From Candidatus Accumulibacter phosphatis (lineage in GTDB: Bacteria; Pseudomonadota; Gammaproteobacteria; Burkholderiales; Rhodocyclaceae), in the NCBI RefSeq assembly GCF_012939955.1, contig NZ_SPMY01000030.1, positions 1 to 47,773 of the forward strand: 47,773 bases of DNA. The letters are read 5' to 3'. The notes under the pieces were generated by a model, which saw only the letters and a list, made by a program, of their open reading frames with translations, searched no databases and was not told the DNA's origin. Each line of letters opens with the position of its first letter. The first letter of the stretch is position 1. Both the position numbers and the translations under genes were made by a program. This document shows, one piece after another, positions 25,006-33,582 of this stretch.

Positions 25006-25581
25006 CTACTCTCGAGTGGGCCGCTTGCCGAGCTTGCGCTGCAGCGTGCGGCGGTGCATTTTCAGGGCGCGCGCGGTGGCCGAGACATTCCCCTGCTGCT
25101 CGGCCAGGACGCGCTGGATGTGCTCCCATTCAAGCCGATCCACTGACAGCGGCGAGCCGGACACCGCTGTCGCCGAATCGCCTGCGCTGCCCTTGTTGAG
25201 TGCCGCGACCACCTGATCGGCGTCACAGGGCTTGGCCAGGTAGTGAATGGCGCCAAGCTTGATCGCCTCGATGGCGGTGGCGATGCTGGCATAGCCGGTG
25301 AGCATCACCACGCGCGTGTTCGGATCCAGCTCGATCAATTTCTCGATCAGCACCAGGCCCGACGTCCCGGGCATTTTCAGATCGACGACGGCATATTCGG
25401 GCGGCTGCTCGAGGGCGCTGGCGAGGGCTTCATCGACCGTCGCCGCGACGCTCACTGCATAGCCGCGGCGGTTGAGGGCGCGCGCCAGGACGCGACGGAA
25501 GACATCGTCGTCGTCCACCAGCAGCAGGGTCGAACGCTCGTCGTCGGGGAGTTTCGGGAGTTTCTCGGTCATCACAGGCAT
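25006..25581 (-). CDS. regA: Redox response regulator RegA/PrrA/ActR type
   Basis: 191 residues. The receiver domain (~17-125) has the acidic pocket LLLVDDDDVF, the phospho-acceptor Asp in YAVVDLKMPG, the Thr in VMLTGYAS and the Lys in YLAKPCD. A short linker leads to a Fis-type helix-turn-helix (~150-190): GNVSATARALKMHRRTLQRK, then LGKRP. The recognition helix HRRTLQRKLGKRP is the hallmark of RegA/PrrA/ActR. This global regulator responds to the redox state of the quinone pool and respiratory chain. It starts 11 bases after the histidine kinase stop, so both are co-transcribed. Confidence 0.92.
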   Translation of the reverse strand: MPVMTEKLPKLPDDERSTLLLVDDDDVFRRVLARALNRRGYAVSVAATVDEALASALEQPPEYAVVDLKMPGTSGLVLIEKLIELDPNTRVVMLTGYASIATAIEAIKLGAIHYLAKPCDADQVVAALNKGSAGDSATAVSGSPLSVDRLEWEHIQRVLAEQQGNVSATARALKMHRRTLQRKLGKRPTRE

Positions 25582-25592
25582 CAGTTCAGTTC

Positions 25593-26996
25593 TCAGCTTT
25601 GCGCTTTCAGTCGGGCCAAAGGCAGGGTGACGCGGGTGCAGGCGCCGCTCTGTGGCGGCTCACGGTTGAAGAGCTCAACCTTGCCGCCGAGGCGCTCGAG
25701 CGTGGCGTTGCTCAGGAACAGGCCAATGCCGAGGCCGCCGGCACGCTCGCCGGCGTCGACCTTGGTGGTGAAAAAGGCCTCGCCCTGCCGCTGCCGCGCT
25801 TCGGCGTTGAGCCCGGGACCGGCGTCGAGGATCTCGATGCGACAGCGGTCGCCATCCCAGGACGCCGTAAAGCGTAGCACTTCCTGGCTGGCACCGTTGG
25901 CGTCGGCGGCGTTATCGAGCAGATTGAGCAGCGCTTGCTCCAGGGTGCGGTCAACGGCGATCAAGGGCGCTGGTTGCGCACCGTGCAGCGTCACGCTGAG
26001 CCGCGCGTGCGGACGAATCAGCTGCCAGTCGTCAAGCACGTGCTGCAGGTAGGCATCGAGCGCCAGCGAGCGCAGACTTTCCTCGCGCCCCTGACCGGAA
26101 GAGGCGAGAATCTGCGAAATCGTCTGCTTGCAGCGATCGACCTGTTCGCGCAGCAGCAAGAGGTCCTCGCGCAACTCGGTGTCGCCGCTGCCATGGTTGA
26201 GCTCAAGCTCGCGGATGACCACCGCCATCGTCGCCAGCGGCGTCCCCAGCTGGTGCGCCGCGCCAGCGGCGAGGGTGCCCAGCGAGAGAATCTGCTCGTC
26301 GCGCAGAACGGCTTCGCGGACCACGGCGAGTTCGCGTTCACGCTGCTTGAGCGCTGCCGCCATGCGCGTCAGGAAAAAGGCAACGACGCCGACGCTGATC
26401 ACGAAGTTCAGCCACATGCCGAGAATGTGCAGGGCAAAGCCGCTGCTGTGGATGGCGTGTTCGCTGGCGCCGCCGGTGGCACGGGCGAGCAGCGCGTCGA
26501 ACTGGGCGAGATCGCCTTGCGGTGGCGGCAGCGGCAGCTTCCAGAAGATCAGGAAAGTGTAGGCAGCCAGCGTCATCGCCGCCATGGACCAGGCGTAGCG
26601 GGTCGACAACATCGCTGCAGCCAGCGTGGGTGGCAGCAGGAACAGCGAAACAAAGGGATTGGCCGAACCCCCGGCAAAATAGAGCAGGACGCCAAGGGCA
26701 GCGACGTCGATCGCCAGATGGGCGAAGACTTCGCCTTCGCTGGCCGCAGCACCGCGGGCCAGGCGCCAGCGGGTGAGCAGATTGACCGCGGCGAGCAGGG
26801 CGATGACCGCCATCATCGGTGCGACGTCGAGGGGGATCTTCAGCCACGCCACCGCCAACAGCAACACCACGGCTTGCGTCAGCACTTCGATGCGCCGCAG
26901 CACGAGCACGCGCGCCAAAGGATTCGCGCTGCCGGACACGAAAGCCGGTGCCCGCTCTTGCTCCTCTCCTGGCTGCTCCTGAAAGGCTGGAAACAT
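25593..26996 (-). CDS. regB: Redox sensor histidine kinase RegB/PrrB type
   Basis: 467 residues with about six membrane segments in the first 220. The quinone-binding heptad GGSANPF is present in a membrane loop (FAGGSANPFVSLFLLPPTLA). The phospho-acceptor His box is AGAAHQLGTPLATMA (~255). The redox-active Cys of RegB is conserved in VDRCKQTISQIL. The ATPase part has LLDNAADANG (N box), DAGPGLN (G1) and GLGIGLFLSNATLERLGGK (G2). These features together identify RegB rather than a generic kinase. It should autophosphorylate under reducing conditions and pass phosphate to RegA, which follows directly. Confidence 0.93.
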   Translation of the reverse strand: MFPAFQEQPGEEQERAPAFVSGSANPLARVLVLRRIEVLTQAVVLLLAVAWLKIPLDVAPMMAVIALLAAVNLLTRWRLARGAAASEGEVFAHLAIDVAALGVLLYFAGGSANPFVSLFLLPPTLAAAMLSTRYAWSMAAMTLAAYTFLIFWKLPLPPPQGDLAQFDALLARATGGASEHAIHSSGFALHILGMWLNFVISVGVVAFFLTRMAAALKQRERELAVVREAVLRDEQILSLGTLAAGAAHQLGTPLATMAVVIRELELNHGSGDTELREDLLLLREQVDRCKQTISQILASSGQGREESLRSLALDAYLQHVLDDWQLIRPHARLSVTLHGAQPAPLIAVDRTLEQALLNLLDNAADANGASQEVLRFTASWDGDRCRIEILDAGPGLNAEARQRQGEAFFTTKVDAGERAGGLGIGLFLSNATLERLGGKVELFNREPPQSGACTRVTLPLARLKAQS

Positions 26997-27347
26997 CGTT
27001 GTTGGCGGCGCTAGCGAGCGGTCGAAAGCAGCAATTTTACGCCTTGCCTCTTGTCCTTGCCGAGACTGCGGCGATCTGCCGCAGGGAGGTCACGGCCATC
27101 GCCGCTTGTCGCCAGCCTGCGCATACCTCCGCCGGCGACAGCGAAAGCTGCGAAATAACCACGCCAGGGCATTTCGTTGCGAATGATTCTCATGTATATT
27201 GCAAGCCTGTGCACTCGGGCTCTTGTCGCTGGTGCACTGCACTGACAGCGACAACGCCCCGCAGAGGCCAGACCTGACTGTCTTTTTTTGAACGCTGGCA
27301 AGCGTTCGCAGCGGTATCGATGCACTAGCCGGAAGGTGGCAGACGAC
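26997..27347. promoter_or_regulatory. Divergent promoter region of regB and feoA
   Basis: A 351-base gap between the divergent regBA and feoAB operons. It holds the Fur-box candidate described separately. No gene was recognised; both promoters should lie here. Confidence 0.55.
27179..27197. promoter_or_regulatory. Probable Fur box upstream of feoAB
   Basis: The sequence GCGAATGATTCTCATGTAT shares the AATGATnnTCAT core of the 19-bp Fur consensus, with 11 matches of 19 by eye. It is flanked by TTGC and GCAA, giving extended symmetry. It lies about 150 bases before the feoA start. Iron-dependent repression of ferrous iron uptake by Fur is well established in other proteobacteria. Confidence 0.6.
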
Positions 27348-27638
27348 ATGAATGGCCCATTGGAATTGATTTCCCTTTTCGACCTTCCGCGGGGTCACGA
27401 AGGTACTGTAAGCAGCGGCGACCTGGCCACCGCTGGCGATGCTGCCGAGCGTGAGCTGGCGCTGCGGCTGTACGAAATCGGCTTTGTCGACGGTGAGCGG
27501 GTGCGCGTCGTCGCGCGCGGCTTCCCGGGAGGCGAGCCGATCGCGGTACGCGTCGGCAGCACGATTTTCGCCTTGCGTCGCTTCGAAGCCGAGCGCGTAC
27601 TGGTCGCCCCACTGCGTAACGGGAGAGCGACGGCATGA
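27348..27638 (+). CDS. feoA: Ferrous iron transport accessory protein FeoA
   Basis: 96 residues from MNGPLELISLFDLPRGHEGT, an SH3-like beta barrel. The conserved core is seen in ERELALRLYEIGFVDGERVR and GGEPIAVRVGSTIFALRR. FeoA is a small cytoplasmic protein that supports FeoB-mediated Fe2+ uptake. The upstream in-frame extension to 27288 was rejected, since a GGAAGG-type site precedes the ATG at 27348. It overlaps feoB by ATGA. Confidence 0.92.
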   Translation: MNGPLELISLFDLPRGHEGTVSSGDLATAGDAAERELALRLYEIGFVDGERVRVVARGFPGGEPIAVRVGSTIFALRRFEAERVLVAPLRNGRATA

Positions 27639-29533
27639 GCAGCGCCAGTGAAGCCATGAGCCTGGTCCTGCTGGGCAACCCGAACTGCGGCAAGACGGCC
27701 CTCTTCAACCTGCTCACCGGCAGCCGGCAGAAGGTCGCCAACTATCCTGGCGTCACCGTAGACCGCAAGGAGGGGCTGCTGACGACGCCAGCCGGCCGAC
27801 CGTTCCGTATCCTCGACCTGCCCGGCGCCTACAGCCTCAACGCCGTCAGTATCGACGAGGAGATCACGCGCGATGTAGTTCTCGGCACGCTCGCCGGCGA
27901 GCAACGCCCGGACATGATCGTCTGCGTCAGCGACGCCACCAACCTCAAGCTCAACCTGCGCCTGGTGCTGGAAGTCAAACGTCTGGGATTGCCAATGATG
28001 CTGGCGCTGAACATGACCGATCTGGCCAAGAAGCGCGGCATCACCATCGACGTCGCCGCCCTGCAACGCGAGCTCGGCATGCCGGTAGTCAATACCGTCG
28101 CCGTCAGACGCGGTGGCGCCAGCGAACTGCTGGCCCAGCTCGAAGCGAGCGTACCCATGACGCTGCCTCACACCGCCGCCGAGCTGCCGCCACCGGCCGC
28201 CTGGCTGGCCCCCGATGTCGCCGATGTCAGCGCCACGCAGCGCGAAGTGCGCCGCATTCTCGCCGCCAGCGTCCGCGAGCCGGCGATCGACACCCGCTTC
28301 GACGAACGCATTGATCGCGTCGTCCTGCACCCGGTGTGGGGACTGCTGATTCTGGCGGCCACGCTTTTCCTGATGTTCCAGGCGGTATTCAGCTGGGCCA
28401 GCCTGCCGATGGAGATGATCAGCGCCAGTGTCGACGCCTTTGGCGCATTCCTCAGCGCCCACATGCCGGAAAGCCTGCTGCGCAGCCTGCTCGTCGATGG
28501 CATCGTCGCCGGCGTCGGTGGCGTGCTGGTCTTCCTGCCGCAAATCCTGATTCTGTTCCTGTTCATTCTCGCGCTTGAGGATTCTGGCTACCTGCCGCGG
28601 GCGGCCTTCCTGCTCGACCGCCTGATGGGGACCGTCGGCCTGTCGGGGCGTTCGTTCATCCCGCTGCTCTCGAGTTTTGCCTGCGCCATTCCCGGGATCA
28701 TGGCCGCGCGCACGATCAGCAACTGGCGCGACCGCCTGGCGACGATCATGATCGCCCCGCTGATGACCTGCTCGGCGCGCTTGCCGGTCTATGCGCTGAT
28801 CATCGGCGCCTTCATTCCGCAGACAACGGTCGGCGTCTTCAACCTGCAGGGCCTGGTGTTGTTCGCTCTCTACGTCGCCGGCGTGGTCAGCGCCATGGCC
28901 GTCGCCGCGGTCCTCAAGATGACCGTCAGCAAGGGCCTGCAGCATCCACTGCTGCTCGAACTGCCTTCCTACCGCCTGCCGCACGGCCGCAATCTGCTGC
29001 TCGGTCTGCTCGAACGCGCGAAAATCTTCCTGCTCCGCGTCGGCAACATCATTCTCGCGCTGACCGTGCTGCTGTGGTTCCTGTCGACCTTTCCCGGCGC
29101 ACCGGAAGGCGCTACCGGCCCGGCCATCCAGTACAGCTACGCCGGCATGCTGGGCCAGGCACTCGAAGTGATCTTCGCGCCGATCGGTTTCAACTGGCAG
29201 ATCTCGATCGCCCTGGTCCCCGGCATGGCCGCGCGTGAAGTCGCCGTCGGCGCGCTGGGTACGGTTTACGCTCTCTCGGCAACGGGTGACGACGTGGCCG
29301 GGCAACTCGGCCCGCTGCTGGCAGCCGGCTGGTCGCTGCCAACAGCCTTCTCGCTGCTTGCCTGGTTCGTCTTCGCGCCGCAGTGCCTGGCCACGCTGGC
29401 CGCGGTCAAGCGCGAGACCAACTCCTGGCGCTACCCGCTACTGATGGCCGGCTATCTGTTCGCCCTGGCCTACCTCGCGTCGTTCATCACCTATCGGGTG
29501 GCGCTGCTCCTTACTGGAGCCGGCCATGCTTGA
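27635..29533 (+). CDS. feoB: Ferrous iron transporter FeoB
   Basis: 632 residues. The N-terminal G domain has G1 GNPNCGKTALFN (~13-24), G2 PGVTVDRKEG, G3 DLPGAYSLNA and G4 NMTDLAKKRG. A helical guanine-dissociation-inhibitor-like segment follows, then the membrane part with two Gate-type repeats, including the Cys-containing LLSSFACAIPGIMAARTI and PLMTCSARLPVYALIIG motifs thought to line the iron path. Shorter than E. coli FeoB (773) but normal for this betaproteobacterial type. It overlaps feoA upstream and a Cys-rich membrane protein downstream, so the three form one operon under the probable Fur box. Confidence 0.95.
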   Translation: MSSASEAMSLVLLGNPNCGKTALFNLLTGSRQKVANYPGVTVDRKEGLLTTPAGRPFRILDLPGAYSLNAVSIDEEITRDVVLGTLAGEQRPDMIVCVSDATNLKLNLRLVLEVKRLGLPMMLALNMTDLAKKRGITIDVAALQRELGMPVVNTVAVRRGGASELLAQLEASVPMTLPHTAAELPPPAAWLAPDVADVSATQREVRRILAASVREPAIDTRFDERIDRVVLHPVWGLLILAATLFLMFQAVFSWASLPMEMISASVDAFGAFLSAHMPESLLRSLLVDGIVAGVGGVLVFLPQILILFLFILALEDSGYLPRAAFLLDRLMGTVGLSGRSFIPLLSSFACAIPGIMAARTISNWRDRLATIMIAPLMTCSARLPVYALIIGAFIPQTTVGVFNLQGLVLFALYVAGVVSAMAVAAVLKMTVSKGLQHPLLLELPSYRLPHGRNLLLGLLERAKIFLLRVGNIILALTVLLWFLSTFPGAPEGATGPAIQYSYAGMLGQALEVIFAPIGFNWQISIALVPGMAAREVAVGALGTVYALSATGDDVAGQLGPLLAAGWSLPTAFSLLAWFVFAPQCLATLAAVKRETNSWRYPLLMAGYLFALAYLASFITYRVALLLTGAGHA

Positions 29534-29798
29534 GGATTTGATCGTGTACGCTGCGGTCGCCTGCGCCGCTCTCTACGCCGGCTGGCGCCTGCTACCGGCA
29601 GGCGCCCGTTTCTCGCTTGCCGAGCACACGGCCACCATGGCGCTAAGTCTGGGCTTTGCGAAAGCCGATCCCGAGGCGGTAGCGCTACGCCAACGACGCG
29701 CCGCGGCGCGCTCAAAAAGCGCTTGTGGCGGCTGCAGCGGCTGCGCCGGCAAACAAGGAGCGCAGCCCGTGCGCTTCATCAACAAGGGGAATTTGTAG
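29526..29798 (+). CDS. FeoB-associated small Cys-rich membrane protein (DUF6587-like)
   Basis: 90 residues overlapping the feoB end by 8 bases. One N-terminal membrane segment (LIVYAAVACAALYAGWRLLP) is followed by a charged region and a Cys cluster, KSACGGCSGCAGKQG, near residues 69-83. Such small proteins often sit after feoB where E. coli has FeoC. The Cys cluster could bind iron or an Fe-S cluster, but this is unproven. It ends about 40 bases from the convergent cyaY. Confidence 0.75.
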   Translation: MLEDLIVYAAVACAALYAGWRLLPAGARFSLAEHTATMALSLGFAKADPEAVALRQRRAAARSKSACGGCSGCAGKQGAQPVRFINKGNL

Positions 29799-29837
29799 CG
29801 TGTTCCTTCGCCACCATTCCCGCAACACAGCCCTACA

Positions 29838-30158
29838 CTAGTCGCGCAGGGATACCCACTCCCCGGCCTGCTCCGAAAGCAGCCTCGAGAGGGCGGTCAT
29901 CAGGTCCTCGCCGCCGCGGGTATCCTGCCAGCAACTACCGTCCCAGCGGTAGTGAAAACCGCCGGACCGGGCGGCCACCCAGACTTCCTTGGCCGCGTCA
30001 TGGCGGTTGACGATGATCTTGCCGCCATCGGAAAACTCGATTTCGAGCAAGTTGTCGCCGACCCTTTCAAAGTCCAGATCGGCGCCGCTACGCTCCAGTC
30101 CGGCCTCGATCTCCTGCAGCGCTGCGTCGGCAAGCGCGTTGAATTCGCTATCATTCAT
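29838..30158 (-). CDS. cyaY: Iron donor protein CyaY (bacterial frataxin)
   Basis: 106 residues, the normal CyaY length. The acidic first helix (MNDSEFNALADAALQEIEAG) and the beta-sheet pattern DLDFERVGDNLLEIEFSDGG, KIIVNRHDAAKEVWVAARSG and HYRWDGSCWQDTRGGED are clear frataxin features. It modulates Fe-S cluster assembly with IscS and binds iron through surface acids. It is divergent from lptM-lysA, a gene order widely conserved in beta- and gammaproteobacteria, and lies next to the feo operon. Confidence 0.95.
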   Translation of the reverse strand: MNDSEFNALADAALQEIEAGLERSGADLDFERVGDNLLEIEFSDGGKIIVNRHDAAKEVWVAARSGGFHYRWDGSCWQDTRGGEDLMTALSRLLSEQAGEWVSLRD

Positions 30159-30194
30159 CCTGTGCTAACATTTCCCGTTTTGGCGATTCGACCT

Positions 30195-30371
30195 ATGCGG
30201 CAATATCTCGCGCTGGCTTTGCTGGCAACCCTCGCGCTCGCCGGCTGCGGCAGCAAAGGCGGACTGACGCTGCCCCCGAAAGCGGTGCCCACGACACCGT
30301 CGCCAAGCCCGGCAACGGCTGCGAGCGATTCTAGCACGGTGCCCGCGAGCGCCGAGAAAGCGACCAAATGA
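30195..30371 (+). CDS. lptM: Small lipoprotein LptM (YifL)
   Basis: 58 residues. It has a signal peptide with lipobox LALAGCGSKGGLTLPPK, with Cys at about residue 18. The C-G-x-K-G-x-L-x-L-P-P motif is the signature of LptM, which helps LptD mature in the outer membrane. The rest is a Pro/Ser/Thr-rich tail. The gap of 36 bases to the divergent cyaY must hold both translation starts and probably overlapping promoters. It overlaps lysA by ATGA. Confidence 0.9.
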   Translation: MRQYLALALLATLALAGCGSKGGLTLPPKAVPTTPSPSPATAASDSSTVPASAEKATK

Positions 30372-31648
30372 AGCGCGACGCGATAACCCCGCTGACCCCA
30401 CTGCCCCCATTCCACAGCAGCAAGGGCGTGTTGCACGCCGAGTCGGTCGCGCTGAGCGACATCGCGAGCGAGTTCGGCACACCGTGCTGGGTCTACTCGC
30501 GCCAGGCACTGGAGAACGCACTCGACGAGTTCCAGCACGAACTGGCCGGGCTTGACGCCCTCGTCTGCTACGCCGTCAAAGCCAACTCCAACCTCGCCGT
30601 GCTCGACGTCCTGGCCCGCCGCGGCGCCGGCTTCGACATCGTCTCGGCCGGCGAACTGAAGCGCGTCCTGGCCGCTGGCGCCGATCCGCAGCGCATTGTT
30701 TTCTCCGGGGTCGGCAAGACCGCCGCCGAAATGGAACTGGCGCTGAACACCGGCATCCTGTGCTTCAACGTCGAATCCGCGCCCGAACTCGAACGCCTGA
30801 ACGCCGTCGCCGACAGGCTCGGCAAGACCGCGCCGATCAGCCTGCGCGTCAATCCCGACGTCGACGCCGGTACGCACCCCTACATCTCGACCGGCCTCAA
30901 GGAAAACAAATTCGGCGTCGCCTACGACGAAGCACGTGCCCTCTACCGACAGGCTGCCGCACTGGCGCACCTCGAAGTCAGCGGCATCGACTGCCATATC
31001 GGTTCGCAGCTGCTCGATGCCGCGCCATTTGCCGAAGCCCTCGACAAGCTGCTGGTACTGGTCGATCAGTTGGCCAGCGACGGCATCGTGCTGCAGCACA
31101 TCGACCTCGGCGGCGGCCTCGGCATCCGTTACAGCGACGCTGATGTACCAACCAGCGTGCACGCCTACCTGCAACCGCTGCTCGAAAAGCTCAAGGGGCG
31201 ACCCCTGCGCATCCTGCTCGAACCCGGTCGCCGCCTGGTTGGCAATGCCGGCGTGCTGCTCACCCGCGTCGAGTATCTGAAGCCCGGCGAAGTCAAGAAT
31301 TTTGCGATCGTCGACGCGGCGATGAACGACCTCTCCCGACCGGCCTTGTACGGCTCGTGGCACGACATCGTTCCCGTGGCAGTACGTTCAGGCGACACGG
31401 CAAAATGGGAGATCGTCGGCCCGATCTGCGAATCCGGCGACTTTCTCGGTCACGGCCGCGAACTGAAACTGGCCGAAGGCGACCTGCTGGCGATCCTCTC
31501 CGCCGGTGCCTACGGGATGGCCATGAGTTCGAACTACAACACCCGCCCGCGCGCTGCCGAAGTGATGGTCGATGGCCAGCATGCGCATCTCGTTCGCCGC
31601 CGCGAAAGCGCCGAGGAACTCTACGCGCTGGAGCAGCGCCTGCCCTGA
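30368..31648 (+). CDS. lysA: Diaminopimelate decarboxylase LysA
   Basis: 426 residues, typical of LysA. It makes L-lysine from meso-diaminopimelate in the last step of lysine synthesis, using PLP. The PLP Lys is in CYAVKANSNLAVL (~57-69). Further signatures are SAGELKRVLAAG, GIDCHIGSQLLD, LGGGLGIRYSD, LEPGRRLVGNAG and the active-site Cys in GPICESGDFLG. The start overlaps the lptM stop (ATGA), so the two are translationally coupled. A terminator hairpin follows between lysA and the convergent gpmI. Confidence 0.96.
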   Translation: MKRDAITPLTPLPPFHSSKGVLHAESVALSDIASEFGTPCWVYSRQALENALDEFQHELAGLDALVCYAVKANSNLAVLDVLARRGAGFDIVSAGELKRVLAAGADPQRIVFSGVGKTAAEMELALNTGILCFNVESAPELERLNAVADRLGKTAPISLRVNPDVDAGTHPYISTGLKENKFGVAYDEARALYRQAAALAHLEVSGIDCHIGSQLLDAAPFAEALDKLLVLVDQLASDGIVLQHIDLGGGLGIRYSDADVPTSVHAYLQPLLEKLKGRPLRILLEPGRRLVGNAGVLLTRVEYLKPGEVKNFAIVDAAMNDLSRPALYGSWHDIVPVAVRSGDTAKWEIVGPICESGDFLGHGRELKLAEGDLLAILSAGAYGMAMSSNYNTRPRAAEVMVDGQHAHLVRRRESAEELYALEQRLP

Positions 31649-31653
31649 CGAAA

Positions 31654-31675
31654 ACGGCCGCCTTGCGGCGGCCGT
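31654..31675 (-). terminator. Intrinsic terminator of gpmI, shared gap with lysA
   Basis: A perfect 9-bp stem ACGGCCGCC / GGCGGCCGT with a TTGC loop. Read on the minus strand it is followed by TTTTCG, so it fits termination of gpmI transcripts. On the plus strand no T-run follows, so its effect on lysA transcripts is less certain. Confidence 0.7.
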
Positions 31676-31711
31676 GTGGACTGGCGACTTGCCCGAGCCA
31701 GTGACTCGGCG

Positions 31712-33353
31712 CTACTTGACGACCAGCAGGCTGTCGTCCCACTTGGCGTGCTTCTCGAAGCCGAGCAGGTTGGCAATCGTCGCCGCAATGTTGGAGAGGC
31801 CGGCAGTCTCGCTCGCCTGCAGGCCAAGCTTGCCGCCGGAAACATTGTCGTAGAGGATGAACGGCACCGGATTGAGCGTGTGCGCCGTCTTCGCCTTGAA
31901 CGAACCATCGGCATTCTTCGCCGGCTGCTTGCTCTTCTTGTCGATCTCGTACATCTCGTCAGCATTGCCGTGGTCGGCAGTAATCAAGGCCACGCCGCCG
32001 AGCGCATCGATCACTGGCAGGATGCGCGCCAGTTCCAGGTCAACCGCCTCGATGGCCATCGTCGCGGCGCGGAAACTGCCGGTGTGGCCGACCATGTCGC
32101 CATTCGCGAAGTTGCAACGTAGCGTCTTGTACTGGCCACTCTTCAGGGCGGCGATCATCGCGTCGGCAATTTCGGCGGCCTTCATCCACGGCCGCTGCTC
32201 GAAGGGCACCACATCGCTGGGCACCTCCTGGTAGGTTTCCCCGTCGAACTTGTTCGAGCGATTGCCATTCCAGAAATAGGTCACATGGCCAAACTTCTGC
32301 GTTTCCGAGCAGGCGAACTGGGTGATACCGGCCTTGGCAAACCATTCGCCCATGGTGTCGAGAATGGCCGGCGGATCGACCAGGAAGCGATTCGGCAGCT
32401 TGAGATCGCCGTCGTACTGAAGCATCCCGGCGTAGGTCACGCGGGGCACGCGGACGCGATCGAACTTGTCGAAATCGGCGTCTTCGAAAGCGCGCGTGAT
32501 CTCGATCGAGCGGTCGCCGCGGAAATTGAAGAAGACCACCGCGTCGCCATCATTGATCGTTCCGACCGCAACGCCGGCGCTGCCGATGACGAATGCCGGC
32601 AGATCCTGGTCGATGGTGCCGGGGAATTCCACCCGCAGGGCCTCGATCGCGGCAGCCGCACTGTCATATTGCGGGCCTTCACCGAGGACGTGCGTGTGCC
32701 AGCCCTTGTCGACCATGTTCCAGTTCGCCTCGTAGCGATCCATGGTGATGTTCATGCGCCCGCCACCCGAGGCGATGCGGGCGTCGAAGCGGTCATCGTT
32801 GATCTCGCCCAGGAAAGCTTCGAAGGGCAGTACATAATCAAGCGCGCTGGTCTCGGGAACGTCACGACCGTCGAGCAGGATGTGAATTCGCACCGCTTTG
32901 ACGCCCTCTTCCTTGGCGCGGACGATCATCGCCCGCAGGTGGTCGACGTGGCTGTGCACATTGCCGTCGGAAAAAAAGGCCGAGGAAGTGCAGCACGCCG
33001 CGCCCGCCCTTGACGCTGGCGACAACTTCCTGCCACGCCGCGCCTTGCCAGATCGAGCCGGCGGCAATGGCGTCGGCGACCAGGGAGGCGCCCTGGCTGT
33101 AGACCTGGCCGGCGCCGATGGCGTTGTGGCCGACTTCAGAGTTACCCATGTCGTCGTCGGAAGGCATGCCGACCGCAACGCCGTGTGCGCGCAGGGCGAT
33201 ATTCGGATACTTGGCAAAAAGACGATCCAGGGTCGGCTTTGTGGCGGCGGCGATGGCACTGCCGACGTCGGATTTGGCGATCCCGTAGCCGTCCATGACG
33301 ATGGTTACGATAGGTCCCTGAATGCCAGGGAAAGAAGCAGATTTCTGCAGCAT
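31712..33353 (-). pseudogene. gpmI: Phosphoglycerate mutase GpmI (2,3-BPG-independent), frameshifted in a T7 run
   Basis: The gene starts at 33353 (MLQKSASFPGIQGPIVTIVM). The first frame holds the catalytic Ser in DDMGNSEVGHNAIGAGQVYS and runs to GVLHFLGLF. A run of seven T in the sense strand (A7 at 32971-32977) then shifts the frame. Removing one base restores FSDGNVHSHVDHL and joins the rest: ILLDGRDVPETSA, FFNFRGDR, ANGDMVGHTG and ITADHGNADEMYE, which carry the Mn-binding Asp and His. The restored protein has ~546 residues, normal for GpmI, which interconverts 3- and 2-phosphoglycerate in glycolysis. Because the gene is usually important, a sequencing error is as likely as a real mutation. 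Confidence 0.9.
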
Positions 33354-33582
33354 GATGGTGGATTCCTGGGGAGTGGAGAGGTCAGAAGCCAGGTCGCAGG
33401 AATCGGGACAAGCGACAAACCCGCGACGTCAGCGCCAGTATACCCCCAAGCCCTGCCGACCGGAATCGACGAGGAGTCGTCGTCGCAACGAGCGCTGACT
33501 GGGCCTCTCCCGCCTCCGCCAAGCATGCGCGGCGCGCCGTGGCAGGAGCACGCCGCCCACAGGACAGCAGCGCCGCCAGCAC

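Noticed and set aside
27395-29305. Antisense open frame (636 codons) opposite feoB
   Set aside because: The composition (many Gln, Asp, Arg, His) is the usual shadow of a membrane-protein gene in GC-rich DNA. feoB motifs on the other strand are unambiguous.
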